In this document: positions 33,857 to 45,721 of the stretch, one piece after another
Position numbering within the stretch: the stretch's first letter is position 1
How the letters are laid out: every line of letters begins with the position of its first letter
Assembly: GCA_009760885.1 (NCBI GenBank)
Contig: CM019716.1
Coordinates: 13,841,702 to 13,905,701 of the forward strand
Direction: 5' to 3'
Length of the DNA: 64,000 nt
DNA from: Achatina immaculata
Taxonomy: Eukaryota > Mollusca > Gastropoda > Stylommatophora > Achatinidae
Position numbers and translations under genes: made by a program
Notes under the pieces: model-generated
Seen by the model: the letters and a program-made list of their open reading frames with translations, nothing else
Databases searched by the model: none
Told to the model about the DNA's origin: nothing

Positions 33857-35815
33857 GTTACAGCTTTCGATAGTATTGTAAAGCTTTCTTCCACAGAAGA
33901 AACACATACTTACATTTACAAGATTTACCCTCTGTATATCAGAAAGAAATTTTCACAACAATGAATCACACTGCATGAATAATACAAAAATTGTTTAGCA
34001 TTTCAGTTTTTCCATAACGAACACGTAAGAAACAGACAGACTCCCTTTCAACAATTCGTATCCGCAGTACGTGCCAACAGGTGCTAATGACCACCTGTGT
34101 CAGAAGGTAGTCATTTCCGTAGCTAGCAGCTGACAGATGTAAAAAAAAAAAGGATACACACCATCCGCAGTAATATCGATGTGTTTCAGCCTTGACTTTT
34201 CTGAAATGTGTTGACAACTCGTTGGATGAGTGTTCGAGAAGCTGCCATGCATGTGTGTTATACACAAAGTTTACTATGGGAACATTTAACTGCAGTGGCT
34301 GACACAACAAAAAACAATAAAAAAATGTATAAATCCGGACACCGTTGTATGAAAGGATTTGTTGCTGTTATTGTTATATATAATATTCCTGTCTAAATTT
34401 GGCATCAGTAGAATCAGCCATGGGAGAAGGTGTTCAACAAAGTCATCATCAGCGAAAGGTCACAATGGTTAAACTCTAGAATGCTTCAAATCCGTCTTCA
34501 AAGATTAAAAGTACTGTTTTATGATTTTTCTTGCATGTTCCACCTAGGAGTTCTTGGCGGGTCGCACTTTGCTGGAGGCGTAGAACAGAACGGAAAGTGA
34601 ACAAAAACTTCAATATTTCTGCATTCTATTCAAATGAGGGTTAAATATGTTGTCTGTGTCACGTTTTTTTTTCTATTATATGTTTGTCTGCGTGATGTTT
34701 GTGAGGTTTTTGTCCGTGTGATGTTTGTCTGTGAGTTTCTGCTTTTACTTTGAGACGTCATCTCACAGTACAAGCAGAAACTCCCCCATTTTAGACAGCA
34801 AATCAATTAGAATACGAGCTGTACTTGAATCCTTGTCGGCCAAGCCCAAATGTCACATGTGATATACCATGATCACAGCAGAGATTCTGCGCTCCTGGGT
34901 AATCATTTTCTTTCTTCTGCTCTTGACGAATGTCAGCCGAGACAGAAAGAATATTACCTTGTCAGTTTCCGCGCAAGGGGCGCTAATAAGCTGGTTGACA
35001 GTGATGTTTTCCCGCCTGAAAGGTGGGGATCCGTGACTCCGCCCACTGGTGGCCCCTTCTAATCAGCTCAGCTGTAAAAAGAAATGCTGGACACATTAGA
35101 TATGAGGAAAGAGTTCGACAAAGAATAATGTCTGCCTGCAATGAAAGTCAACAACGTGAGGGTGGGGCGCTGGGGGGGGGGGGGGGAACAGAATATATCA
35201 AATGGTCAGTTTCACGAATGTGATACTTCACCAGAGTTCACAGTAGGTGAATGAGAAAAAAAAAATAATCTCCAATGGGAGTGTTCTGGAAATAGGTTCA
35301 GTGTTTGCAGAGATGTCAGTCTAAGCCCGGATTAGGAAGGCTCAAAATCCAGCATCCTGCAAGCTCTTATGCATTAACAAAGTAATAACGGTTTTCATTG
35401 GCTGCCGTTTTTTTTTTTTTAAACGTAATAAAAGCTTTGATTGGCTAATATTTTTTTTCTATTTAAACGATTAGTTTCCGATCAACGTGTTTCTTGCCAA
35501 AACACGTCTATAATTAGAAACTTCAGCGCCACAATTAACTCTGTCCCATGTTAGGACCGATTAGTTCCGTATAAAAATGTATCAGTTAACAAAGCCAGTG
35601 TTGTATTCGCAAGCGTGTTTCATTTCCATTTTTCTATCGCTTACTGTAGGACTACCACACAGACACATCAGTATGTACAGTTTCAGAACTGATTAATTTC
35701 GTATAATCAAATTCTTGTTATACAGGCAATTTTCGTGTAAGGAGATGGTGCACATAGCAGGCAAATGTCAGCTGTTGTTGATTTTGCAAAAAAAAAACCA
35801 AAAAAACATCGTATT
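33857..35815. other. No gene seen
   Basis: Includes a run of about 15 G at 35172-35187 and several short unrecognised frames. Confidence 0.45.
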
Positions 35816-35816
35816 A

Positions 35817-37222
35817 CAGAGCAGCACATCCCATGGCTGACTCTTCCTGCACTCAGAGCAGAACATCTCATGGCTGACTCTACCTGCGCTCAGAGCAGCA
35901 CATCCCATGGCTGACTCTACCTGCGCTCAGAGCAGCACATCCCATGGCTGACTCTACCTGCGCTCAGAGCAGCACATCCCATGGCTGACTCTACCTGCGC
36001 TCAGAACAGAACATCTCATGGCTGACTCTACCTGCGCTCAGAGCAGAACATCTCATGGCTGACTCTACCTGCGCTCAGAGCAGAACATCTCATGGCTGAT
36101 TCTACCTGCGCTCAGAGCAGAACATCTCATGGCTGACTCTACCTGCGCTCAGAACAGAACATCTCATGGCTGACTCTACCTGCGCTCAGAACAGAACATC
36201 TCATGGCTGACTCTACCTGCGCTCAGAGCAGCACATCCCATGGCTGACTCTACCTGCGCTCAGAGCAGAACATCTCATGGCTGACTCTACCTGCGCTCAG
36301 AGCAGAACATCCCATGGCTGACTCTACCTGCGCTCAGAGCAGATAATCCCATGGCTGACTCTACCTGCGCTCAGAGCAGAACATCTCATGGCTGACTCTA
36401 CTGCGCTCAGAGCAGAACATCCCATGGCTGACTCTACCTGCGCTCAGAGCAGATAATCCCATGGCTGACTCTACCTGCGCTCAGAGCAGAACATCTCATG
36501 GCTGACTCTACCTGCGCTCAGAGCAGAACATCCCATGGCTGACTCTACCTGCGCTCAGAGCAGAGCATCCCATGGCTGACTCTACCTGCGCTCAGAGCAG
36601 AACATCCCATGGCTGACTCTACCTGCGTTCAGAGCAGAACATCCCATGGCTGACTCTACCTGCGCTCAGAGCAGAACATCTCATGGCTGACTCTACCTGC
36701 GCTCAGAACAGAACATCTCATGGCTGACTCTACCTGCGCTCAGAGCAGCACATCCCATGGCTGACTCTACCTGCGCTCAGAGCAGAACATCTCATGGCTG
36801 ACTCTACCTGCGCTCAGAGCAGAACATCCCATGGCTGACTCTACCTGCGCTCAGAGCAGATAATCCCATGGCTGACTCTACCTGCGCTCAGAGCAGAACA
36901 TCTCATGGCTGACTCTACTGCGCTCAGAGCAGAACATCCCATGGCTGACTCTACCTGCGCTCAGAGCAGATAATCCCATGGCTGACTCTACCTGCGCTCA
37001 GAGCAGAACATCTCATGGCTGACTCTACCTGCGCTCAGAGCAGAACATCCCATGGCTGACTCTACCTGCGCTCAGAGCAGAGCATCCCATGGCTGACTCT
37101 ACCTGCGCTCAGAGCAGAACATCCCATGGCTGACTCTACCTGCGTTCAGAGCAGAACATCCCATGGCTGACTCTACCTGCGCTCAGAGCAGAACATCCCA
37201 TGGCTGACTCTACCTGCGCTCT
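35817..37222. repeat. 37-bp minisatellite with 517-bp higher-order repeat
   Basis: About 38 copies of a unit containing CTCAGAGCAGAACATCCCAT and GGCTGACTCTACCTGCG. Four rare variants recur exactly 517 bp apart: a 1-bp deletion in CTCTACTGCG (36400 and 36917), GAGCATCCC (36565 and 37082), GCGTTC (36628 and 37145) and the GATAATCCC pair. So 14 units were duplicated as a block. Confidence 0.95.
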
Positions 37223-37239
37223 TATCTTTGCTCCACATG

Positions 37240-37625
37240 GAGAACCGGTATGAAGAAAGTGCCTTGCCTTTGTAGCACTGGGAGGGGGGGGGGTGTGAAG
37301 ACGTTGTCCGATGAGGCAATCACCGACCCATAGCTGATATGTTAGCGTCATGGTTAGCTAACCAAGACCCTGTCCCACCTCTTGGTTGGTATCCCTGGTA
37401 ACAGGCCTAGCCTGGTTAAGAGGGCAGGGATGGCCATAGTCCCCATGTTGGTGGAGTCTGCTAAAGAAGCATTGCACACCCCTGCTTTTTAGCTGTACTC
37501 CGGGACTGAAAAATTAGCTGCCATAACCAGCTCCCTCGTCAATACGATGCTGTGCCTCAACACCTCCACAGCGTTGGCTGCAAAGAACACCAGCTCGCAG
37601 TTACAGGGAGATAACACATGATAAG
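37240..37625 (+). mobile_element. Repeat G (SINE-like)
   Basis: Shares CCCATAGCTGATATG, AAGACCCTGTCCCACCTCT, TGGAGTCTGCTAAAGAAGCA and CAAAGAACACCAGCTCGCAG with the copy at 63325. A GGGAGATAACACATGATAAG stretch stands where other copies have a GAA-rich tail. Confidence 0.75.
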
Positions 37626-37635
37626 ATGTAGCACT

Positions 37636-37663
37636 AACCCCCCCCCCCCTTTTTTTTTTTTTG
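37636..37663. repeat. C run followed by T run
   Basis: Twelve or so C directly joined to about 12 T after a repeat G copy. Confidence 0.85.
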
Positions 37664-37819
37664 ACTCTGCCAGTTCGATTCCAGAATGACGCTAGCATAG
37701 TCTGAAAATCTAGCAGAGCTGCAAGCGCATACCAGAAGGTAGGCCGGCTAAAGATCATCACCACCAACTACGAAGTTTACGGCCACGTCTTTTGACTCTC
37801 CCGGGCCACCCACAAGACA

Positions 37820-38140
37820 GTGGGTTTGACAGGGACCGGTGGCGCCGCTTGCTGTCCCAAGGCAGCGGGCAGGGACCGGTGACGCCGCTTGCTGTCCCAC
37901 GGCAGCAGGCAGGAAACGATGGCGCTGCTTGCTGTCCCACGGCAGCAGGCAGGGAACAATGGCGCCGCTTGCTGTCCCACGGCAGCAGGCAGGAAACGAT
38001 GGCGCCGCTTGCTGTCCCACGGCAGCAGACAGGGATCGGTGGTGCCGCTTCGGCAGCAGACTAGGACCGGTGGCGCCGCTTGCTGTCCTACAGCAGCAGA
38101 CAGGGATCGGTGATGCCGCTTGCTGTCCCACGGCAGCACA
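37820..38140. repeat. 40-bp GC-rich minisatellite
   Basis: Eight copies of a unit holding GGCGCCGCTTGCTGTCCCAC and GGCAGCAGGCAGGGA. It is the most GC-rich block in the window, and all six frames stay open over much of it because stops are absent from the unit. Confidence 0.95.
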
Positions 38141-39110
38141 TGAACCTGACTACATGAACTCTGACTAACAAAATAACAAACGGAAGAAAGGAAATGTCTT
38201 ATTTGATTAATAATACTTGTAAAACGCACACATAAATCAACGAAAGTTCACAGCCCAGATACACTGAAAATAACGAAAAGATACTTAGACTTGTCAATAC
38301 AAGAACCCGAGGTCGTAATAATGTGTTTGAAAAAAACAAATATTCCAAAAAACATGACAATCCGTACTGAGCAACATGCCAGTGATGATGATTCTAAACC
38401 TCTCACCCGTGCAGGAGCACAGACAGACAGACAACAGACAGACAGACAGACATCTAACTAACTCTACGGATAAGCAAGAAGGAGGTGTATTAGTTTATAC
38501 TTACGCACTTTTTGGCTGATCGCCTTCAGAAATTCCTAGAAATGCACACAGAGACTGGATAATACAGTTATTCCTCCTCAGAGCTGGCCATGAAACGCCT
38601 TCCATCACAGCTAATCGAATCATCTAAACTAGATTTGAAGGAGTAAATTGGGCCCTATGAAAGCTAACTCACGTATCGAGCTCTTGCTTGATTTAGCACT
38701 TAGATTTAATGAAAGATAAAAAAGGAAAGCACAGCCCGTGTCCGTAACTGGGCGTCTTGTGTCATGTTTTTTTTTTATGCCAAGTCTGAATGTCCGTTTG
38801 CCATATAACATTTTCCGTTATTGCAGCCTCTACTTAGAATGGAGAATTTGATTTGATGATCAAGACGCTAAGGGAAATGCAAGCGCTGATGAAGAAGATG
38901 TATGCTGAATTATACAAAATTGTTCAATATTTTTTTTTTGCTTCATTGATGAACAGGATTGAAGAAATGGCATATTCGTGAACAGAAGAAAATGCATGAA
39001 TTGAATATTTAATCAGGTTTTGGCGTATCTTTTGCTGAAGATATCTTTATTAGAAGAGAGGATACAGAACTCTGTCTAGGTGCCAGACGCCAATGTCTTG
39101 TCTTGCCTTT
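38141..39110. other. No gene seen
   Basis: A CAGA-rich microsatellite lies at 38422-38452. Nothing else is supported. Confidence 0.5.
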
Positions 39111-39114
39111 TATC

Positions 39115-39430
39115 TCCTTGGAACTGCGAGCCGATGCTGTAAAAATGTTGTGACACAACATCTTTTCGGGTTGAGACCGGGTTATGGCCTATTTTTCCCC
39201 CAGTCCCTAAGCACAGCTAAAAAGCAGAGGCTATGCAATACTTCTTCAGCAGGTTCCACCACCATAGGAACTCAAGTGATCCCTGCCCCCTTAGTCAGAA
39301 TAGGCCTGTTACTGGGGGGAGGGTATCGATGGAAAGATGGGACAGGGTTTTGGTCAGCTATGGTTCGCCAAATCTGACGCCGGCATGTCAGCTATGGGTC
39401 CCTGACTGTCAAAACGGACAGATGTCAAAG
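39115..39430 (-). mobile_element. Repeat G (SINE-like)
   Basis: Contains GCACAGCTAAAAAGCAGAGG, GCAATACTTCTTCAGCAGG, ATGGGACAGGGTTTTGGTCA and CATGTCAGCTATGGGTCC, all shared with other copies. Three ATATGTCTAGGAT-like units follow at 39435-39475. Confidence 0.7.
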
Positions 39431-39561
39431 AAGGATATATGTCTAGGATATATGTTTAGGATATATGTCTAGGATGTGCTGTTTACGAAATCTTAAAATG
39501 TTTTCGAAGTCTTTTTTTTTTTCAAGCTCGGATATCTACAAGATTTTCGTGGTCTGGGGGT

Positions 39562-39579
39562 GGGGGGGGGGGGGGGGGG
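39562..39579. repeat. G18 homopolymer
   Basis: An unbroken run of 18 G, the longest in the window, with GGTCTGGGGGT just upstream. Confidence 0.95.
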
Positions 39580-39664
39580 ACAGGGAACCTGATGGTTTTT
39601 TTGTTTGTTTGTTTGGTTTTCTTAAAAAGATATTCAGTGTGCAAATCTTTCGGTGTGTAAGATG

Positions 39665-40405
39665 TGTTCTTTCATCTTACATCCTTCCCATGCCGTTAAA
39701 CATCACAGAGGTCTCGCATGGTAGTTTGCCAAGTTTTCCCATTTTCGGCGAGCTTTTCAACCTCATCAAGGGATTTTATGCCTATCAATTTGGCCTCACT
39801 TAACAATGTCCTCTTTAGAGTTTCACTTGGTAGGCCTCTTTTTCTTCGGCCTGTTGTGCTCCACTTGATAGCTTGTTTTGGGATTCTCTGACTGTTTCTT
39901 CTCATCTCGTGACCGATATATGTCCATCTCCGTTTTCTGAAAACCCATGAGACTGGCTGTTGTTCAGTCATCTGTCTTATCTCTGCATTGTTCTTGAATT
40001 CGTCGCACTTTATACTGAGTAATTTAATTAGGCATTTGTTTTCAAAAGAGTCTAATTTGTTCTCTGTTTCTTTAGTTGTTTTCCAGCTTTCACACGCATA
40101 AATGAGGGTGAATATTACAGTTGAATTGAATAATCCTAACTTGGTTTTTGTGCTTATAACTTTTGAATGCCATATGTTCTCAAGATTCTTGAAGGTTAGT
40201 GCTGCTTTTGCAATTCTAATTCTAACTTCCTTTCTGGTGTAACCATCCTGTTCTGTGTATCTGTCTATGTATGTTTATGCAAACTGGTTTACTTCTTCAA
40301 CAGCTTTTCTTTATACGTACTAGTATATTTTTCCTTCTTGATTAATGGGAAATTTCGTTTTTTTTTCTTGTTAATTTCAAGTTTTATTTTGCTAGCCAGG
40401 TGAAG
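39665..40405 (-). pseudogene. LINE-B C-terminal ORF remnant
   Basis: The minus strand encodes the LINE-B C-terminus: TEQQPVSWVFRKRRWTYIGH, EMRRNSQRIPKQAIKWSTTG, RRKRGLPSETLKRTLL and KSLDEVEKLAENGKTWQTTM. It ends near LCDV and a GGCATGGGAAGGATGTAAGA tail. Upstream parts are broken. The copy ends around 40405 in the block before the FADD catalytic motif, so it lacks the RT active site. Confidence 0.9.
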
Positions 40406-40639
40406 ATGTGCTCCGCTTTTAACAGAAATATCTTGATTATTTCTTTCATAGTATCTATATGGATGCATTTCTATGGATCTTCAAAAACTTCAGACTGTTT
40501 CATTATCTTCTCGAATATGATAACCTGTCATGTTAAGACCCGCGTTCCTCACGGCTTTAGATTTAATTGAATATTTAGTGCATGTTTACACAGGTAAAGT
40601 TTTCACTTTTTTTATGAAGTGAACATAAACACGAGATAT

Positions 40640-41260
40640 TTAGATTATGCTTGTCTGTGAGATGTTTGCCTATGTCTGATTTTTGTTTTTGTATACGTGA
40701 TGTCTGTATGTGTGTTGTTTGTCTATGTGGTAATCTGTCTGTATGATGTTTGTGAGATGTTTTATTTGTCTGATGTTTTTTTTCCCCTGTGGATGTCTGT
40801 AACGATGTTTGTGTGACGTCTGTTTGTGTAATGTTTATCTGTGAGGTCTGTGTGATGTTTCTCTACGAGACGTCTGTCTGTGTGATTGATTTTTGTATGT
40901 CTGTCTGTGTGTGTGTGTGATTGATGTTTGTCTGTGTAATGTATGTCTGTGTGATGCTTTTCTATGAGACATCTGTCTGTGTAATTGATTTTTGTATGTC
41001 TGTCTGTCTGTGTGTGTGTGTGATTGATGTTTGTTTGTGTAAGGTATGTCTGTTTGATGTTTCTCTATGAGACATCTGTCTGTGTGATTGATCTTTGTAT
41101 GTCTGCCTGTCTGTGTGATTGATGCTTGTCTGTATAATGTATGTCTGTGTGATGTTTCTCTATGAGACATCTGTCTGTGTGATTAATGTTTGTCTGTTTG
41201 TTGTTTGTGAGATGTTTTTGTGTACGTGATGTTTTTCTATGGTATATCCAAATACTACAT
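40640..41260. repeat. GTCTGT-rich array with about 100-bp period
   Basis: A block with CTCTATGAGACATCTGTCTG and TGTGATTGAT recurs near 40861, 40960, 41063 and 41158. Between blocks lie short TGTCTGTGTG runs. His/Gln/Thr-rich minus-strand frames are artefacts. Confidence 0.85.
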
Positions 41261-42207
41261 GTTTGCTTTCGAGTAGTCATTTTGCTTCTAAAGCCGTTTG
41301 CCTGACCGAGATAACTTCAGCATATGAGATGTAAATTTATCAGAAAACAAGTGTATGTCCAGTAACAGCTTGAAAGTTATGTATATGCGATGTATAACTT
41401 GTATCAATACTTGTCTACGAGTTGTTTCTCGGGTTTGCTGTCTACGATACCTTCTCGATACTACAGTACTTTTGGGTGTCTGCAGCATTTGCGACAGACC
41501 GAGCAATTTATGATATTTAGAGACAGACAGGGGAACAAGAATCCAAACTTCCATGACTTTCTCTCATTACTTCTGGCCGTTTTGGTTCCCTTTATTTGAG
41601 TGAAATACCATTTCCGTTTAATCTTCACTGTCCAGAAGATCGATTCTTTATTCCCAGTCAACCTGGATTTATCCTTTTTTTTTTCTTTTGTTAAAAAGAG
41701 TAATCGATTACAACGTCTGTTCACCTTTGACCTGATGGGTTATTTTTAGGAAATGTTTAGTACAGAGGAGAAGGGCGTGACAGAGTAATAGAGAGCGTGA
41801 GAGAGAGAGAGAGAGAGAGAGAGGATGGGGAGGGGAGGCGGAGGAGTGATGGAGAGAAAAAAAGAGAGGGGCGAGAGAGGAACTGCAGTAAGAAAAATGA
41901 GCAAAAGTCGGTATCCCAGATGTCTGTACATATCTAGCAGTTGAACAGATAGATAAAGAGTTCACCAGAACAGATTTATTGTTTAACGCGTGGATAAAAG
42001 TTGAAGGCAAAAGTTTTATGTTTTGAAGATATGTTTTGTTTATTACTATTCGTGCTTGTTGTAGAGCGCAGTAAGCTGGTAATAAACTGACACTGAATAT
42101 TTGGACATTAACAAAAGTTGACAGATGAAAAGTTAGACATTCAGACAGGCAAACGTACTAAATTCTTTATCTTTTTTTAAAATAAAGTTCTTTCGTTCTT
42201 TCTCTTA

Positions 42208-42210
<3 letters not shown>
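41261..42210. other. No gene seen
   Basis: A (GA)n run lies at about 41799-41822. A diverged repeat L-type end (TTAAAATAAAGTTCTTTC) occurs at about 42178-42200, just before the tandem duplication. Confidence 0.45.

Positions 42211-42250
<40 letters not shown>
42211..42250. repeat. (TC)n tract
   Basis: About 20 TC units. Equivalent CT tracts follow each of the two 1459-bp copies (43686-43709 and 45139-45168). Confidence 0.95.
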
Positions 42251-42254
<4 letters not shown>

Positions 42255-42624
42255 AGATCTTGTATCTTTTTAGAAATCATCATAGTAAATATGCAAGAGT
42301 GGAATTGAAACAGATTTCGTATTTGTATTACTGAGCACTAACACGTGTTTTGCTCACACACTGCTCTGTACTGTGCCTATTAAGTGTTAACATGAGCATT
42401 AGGCCCAGTGACACAACAGACGTTACACTGGTATACGCCGTGTAACAAGACAACCCAGATAACAATAACATACAACTACACCTCTATATACGACATGGCC
42501 AGTTACATGTAATCGACTAACTCAACACCACAGTTGACACTTAACAAGAATCCAATAATCACAGGATTCAGCAGTCACCAAATAATCTGCAAATGTTTAA
42601 TGATGAATCCCATTTGTTCGATGT

Positions 42625-42720
42625 GTGTTGCATAGATGTGGAGTGTTGCATAGATGTGGAGTGTTGCATAGATGTGGAGTGTTGCATAGATGTGGAGTGT
42701 TGCATAGATGTGGAGTGTAA
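42625..42720. repeat. 18-bp minisatellite (copy 1; copy 2 at 44084-44172)
   Basis: Units of TGTTGCATAGATGTGGAG. In copy 1 all units are 18 bp; in copy 2 the first two have lost a base (GGATGTTGC). The difference shows separate change since the 1.46-kb duplication. Confidence 0.9.
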
Positions 42721-42860
42721 TCTGGTGGGAACAATTACAATGATCATAAAAAAATGTCCGGGCGACTAACATCGCCACGGGACTAACTCAGACATACAAC
42801 ATTGACAAAACATGCCAACTTCAAAACTTACAACATATCTTTCAACCTGAAATTACAAAC

Positions 42861-43089
42861 TTGTCCAAAACGGGGACAAATCAAACACACACTCTACATA
42901 ACAACTACAATATCTGTCATGAAAAGGACACTCCATCTAACTACAACATTTGTCCTGAAAAGGACAATCCTTCTAACTACAACACTGTCCTAAAAAGGAC
43001 AGTCCATCTAAAGCAACTATTGTCCTAAAAAGGACAAATAAACACAAATACTACATACTAGAACAACACTTCTGTCCTAAAAGAGGACA
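42861..43089. repeat. Array of short TGTCC/GGACA hairpins
   Basis: Five complementary units (42861, 42951, 42986, 43020, 43073) and one imperfect one (42916) share the pattern TTGTCCTAAAAAGGACAA, with a 5-6 bp stem and short A-rich loop. The spacers contain CATCTAACTACAACA-like text. The array recurs in copy 2 at about 44319-44548. Confidence 0.8.
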
Positions 43090-43619
43090 ATCACACCAAA
43101 CTTACATAATGAACCAGAGAATCCCTAACATCCCTTTCTAGAAAATAAAACTCACACACGACCTGTCTCTACAACACTCAGACCAAAAACTAACCTATTC
43201 ATACATCCCGCCCATCAGACCCACGTGACTGAGTTCTCCCTCGGAACACGGAGATACTTTCTCTGTGCTCGCATAAACAGGTGAGTTGTGGTCTATTACT
43301 GTCTGACCACAACAACAGAATTATGTAACAGAATGACATGTCAGAACTCCGTTGAAAATGTATTTATGTGTGTGTGTGTATGTACATGTGTGTGCACGCT
43401 ATCTTGTTAGATCAGTTACCTCTTATATAGTTCATTATCCTGTATTTGTGAATGTAATATTTTCATCTTGCATTCCTATTTTTTTCATGTAATCTGTATA
43501 CTTATATTTCACATAATTTCATCTCGCATTCTTATATATGTATGTGTGTGTATTAATATAATTTGTATACTTTATTAAATCGAGTGTGTGTGGAGAATGA
43601 AAGATGTAGCGATAAAGGG

Positions 43620-43685
43620 CAGAATGTAAGACGGGCCTGCGAGCCCAATTCTTCACCCTTTTAAAATAAAGATCATTCATTTTCT
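43620..43685 (+). mobile_element. Repeat L 3' end with hairpin (also 45079-45138)
   Basis: ACGGGCCTGCGAGCCCAATT gives a GGGC/GCCC stem. It is followed by CACCCTTTTAAAATAAAGAT and then CATTCATT and CT repeats. Upstream text (TGTGTGGAGAATGAAAGATG) matches the reversed copy at 50745-50770, so the conserved part is at least 110 bp. Confidence 0.7.
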
Positions 43686-45135
43686 CTCTCTCCTCTCTCT
43701 CTCTCTCTCTGTTAGATCTTGTATCTTTTTAGAAATCATCATAGTAAATATGCAAGAGTGGAATTGAAACAGATTTCGTATTTGTATTACTGAGCACTAA
43801 CACGTGTTTTGCTCACACACTGCTCTGTACTGTGCCTATTACGTGCTAACATGAGCATTGGCCCAGTGACACAACAGACGTTACATTGGTATACGCCGTG
43901 TAACAAGACAACCCAGATAACAATAACATACAACTACACCTCTATATACGACATGGCCAGTTACATGTAAGCGACTAACTCAACACCACAGTTGACACTT
44001 AACAAGAATCCAATAATCACAGGATTCAGCAGTCACCAAATAATCTGCAAATGTTTAATGATGAATCCCATTTGTTCGATGTGTGTTGCATAGATGTGGA
44101 TGTTGCATAGATGTGGATGTTGCATAGATGTGGAGTGTTGCATAGATGTGGAGTGTTGCATAGATGTGGAGTGTAATCTGGTGGGAACAATTACAATGAT
44201 CATAAAAAAAATGTCCGGGCGACTAACATCGCCACGGGACTAACTCAGACATACAACATTGACAAAACATGCCAACTTCAAAACTTACAACATATCTTTC
44301 AACCTGAAATTACAAACTTGTCCAAAACGGGGACAAATCAAACACACACTCTACATAACAACTACAATATCTGTCATGAAAAGGACACTCCATCTAACTA
44401 CAACATTTGTCCTGAAAAGGACAATCCTTCTAACTACAACACTGTCCTAAAAAGGACAGTCCATCTAAAGCAACTATTGTCCTAAAAAGGACAAATAAAC
44501 ACAAATACTACATACTAGAACAACACTTCTGTCCTAAAAGAGGACAATCACACCAAACTTACATAATGAACCAGAGATCCCTAACATCCCTTTCTAGAAA
44601 ATAAAACTCACACACGACCTGTCTCTACAACACTCAGACCAAAAACTAACCTATTCATACATCCCGCCCATCAGACCCACGTGACTGAGTTCTCCCTCGG
44701 AACACGGAGATACTTTCTCTGTGCTCGCATAAACAGGTGAGTTGTGGTCTATTACTGTCTGACCACAACAACAGAATTATGTAACAGAATGACATGTCAG
44801 AACTCCGTTGAAAATGTATTTATGTGTGTGTGTGTATGTACATGTGTGTGCACGCTATCTTGTTAGATCAGTTACCTCTTATATAGTTCATTATCCTGTA
44901 TTTGTGAATGTAATATTTTCATCTTGCATTCCTATTTTTTTCATGTAATCTGTATACTTATATTTCACATAATTTCATCTCGCATTCTTATATATGTATG
45001 TGTGTGTATTAATATAATTTGTATACTTTATTAAATCGAGTGTGTGTGGAGAATGAAAGATGTAGCGATAAAGGGCAGAATGTAAGACGGGCCTGCGAGC
45101 CCAATTCTTCACCCTTTTAAAATAAAGATCATTCA

Positions 45136-45176
<41 letters not shown>

Positions 45177-45449
45177 CCTCACTTCCTTCATTTCGACTTC
45201 AAGTGGTAAAAAAAAGACACACTCATTTCTTTTCTAAAATGTAGTTTGTTCCTTTTTAATGTATTTTTTGTGGGTGCAGTCTTTTGAATGTAGAAATTAC
45301 CTCCTACTATCTTAAACTTACACAGACCGCTTATATACTCAGTAACTTCAAGAGAAAAGCTAAGTTTTTAGCGGACAATTTGTGGGACATGAATTGTCCG
45401 TACTCTATATAATACAGACCTGGAAACAAGCCACAGAAAGGTAATTCTG

Positions 45450-45720
45450 CTTTATAACAAGTCAAAGAAAAGTAATCACATTTTATAACAAGTCAAAGAA
45501 AGATAATCTCACTTTATAACAAGTCAAACAAAGGTAACCCCATTTTATAACAAGACAAAGAAGGATAATCTCACTTTATAACAAGTCAAAGAAAGGTGAT
45601 CCCACTTTATAATAAGTAAAAGAAAGATAATCCAACTTTATAACACGTACAAGAAAGGTAATCCCATTTTATAAACAAGTAAAATAAAGATATTCTAATT
45701 TTATAATAAGTCAAAGAAAA
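45450..45720. repeat. 31-bp minisatellite
   Basis: About nine copies of CTTTATAACAAGTCAAAGAA(AGGTAATCCCA). Isolated similar bits (TATAACAAGCA) occur at 48405 and 52706, which may be remnants of the same array. Confidence 0.85.
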
Positions 45721-45721
45721 G

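Larger units (their letters stand above)
42251..45168. repeat. 1459-bp tandem duplication, two copies
   Basis: Copy 1 (42251-43709) and copy 2 (43710-45168) agree almost base for base. I noted about ten differences, including AAGTGTTAAC/ACGTGCTAAC, AGGCCCAG/GGCCCAG and changes in an 18-bp internal array. Each copy ends with the repeat L 3' end and a CT tract. The junctions fall inside the CT tracts, so unequal exchange or slippage there is a likely origin. An assembly duplication of two haplotypes is an alternative. Confidence 0.95.

Noticed and set aside
35817..37222. CRISPR-like array of 37-bp repeats
   Set aside because: The units are back to back with no unique spacers, and everything else is eukaryotic. 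It is a minisatellite.
37748..38229. Open frames on both strands across the GC-rich 40-bp array
   Set aside because: The unit has no stop in several frames. No domain or codon signal is present.
42251..45168. Paired LTRs of a retrovirus-like element
   Set aside because: The two 1459-bp repeats are directly adjacent with only CT units between them. There is no internal gag/pol, primer site or polypurine tract.
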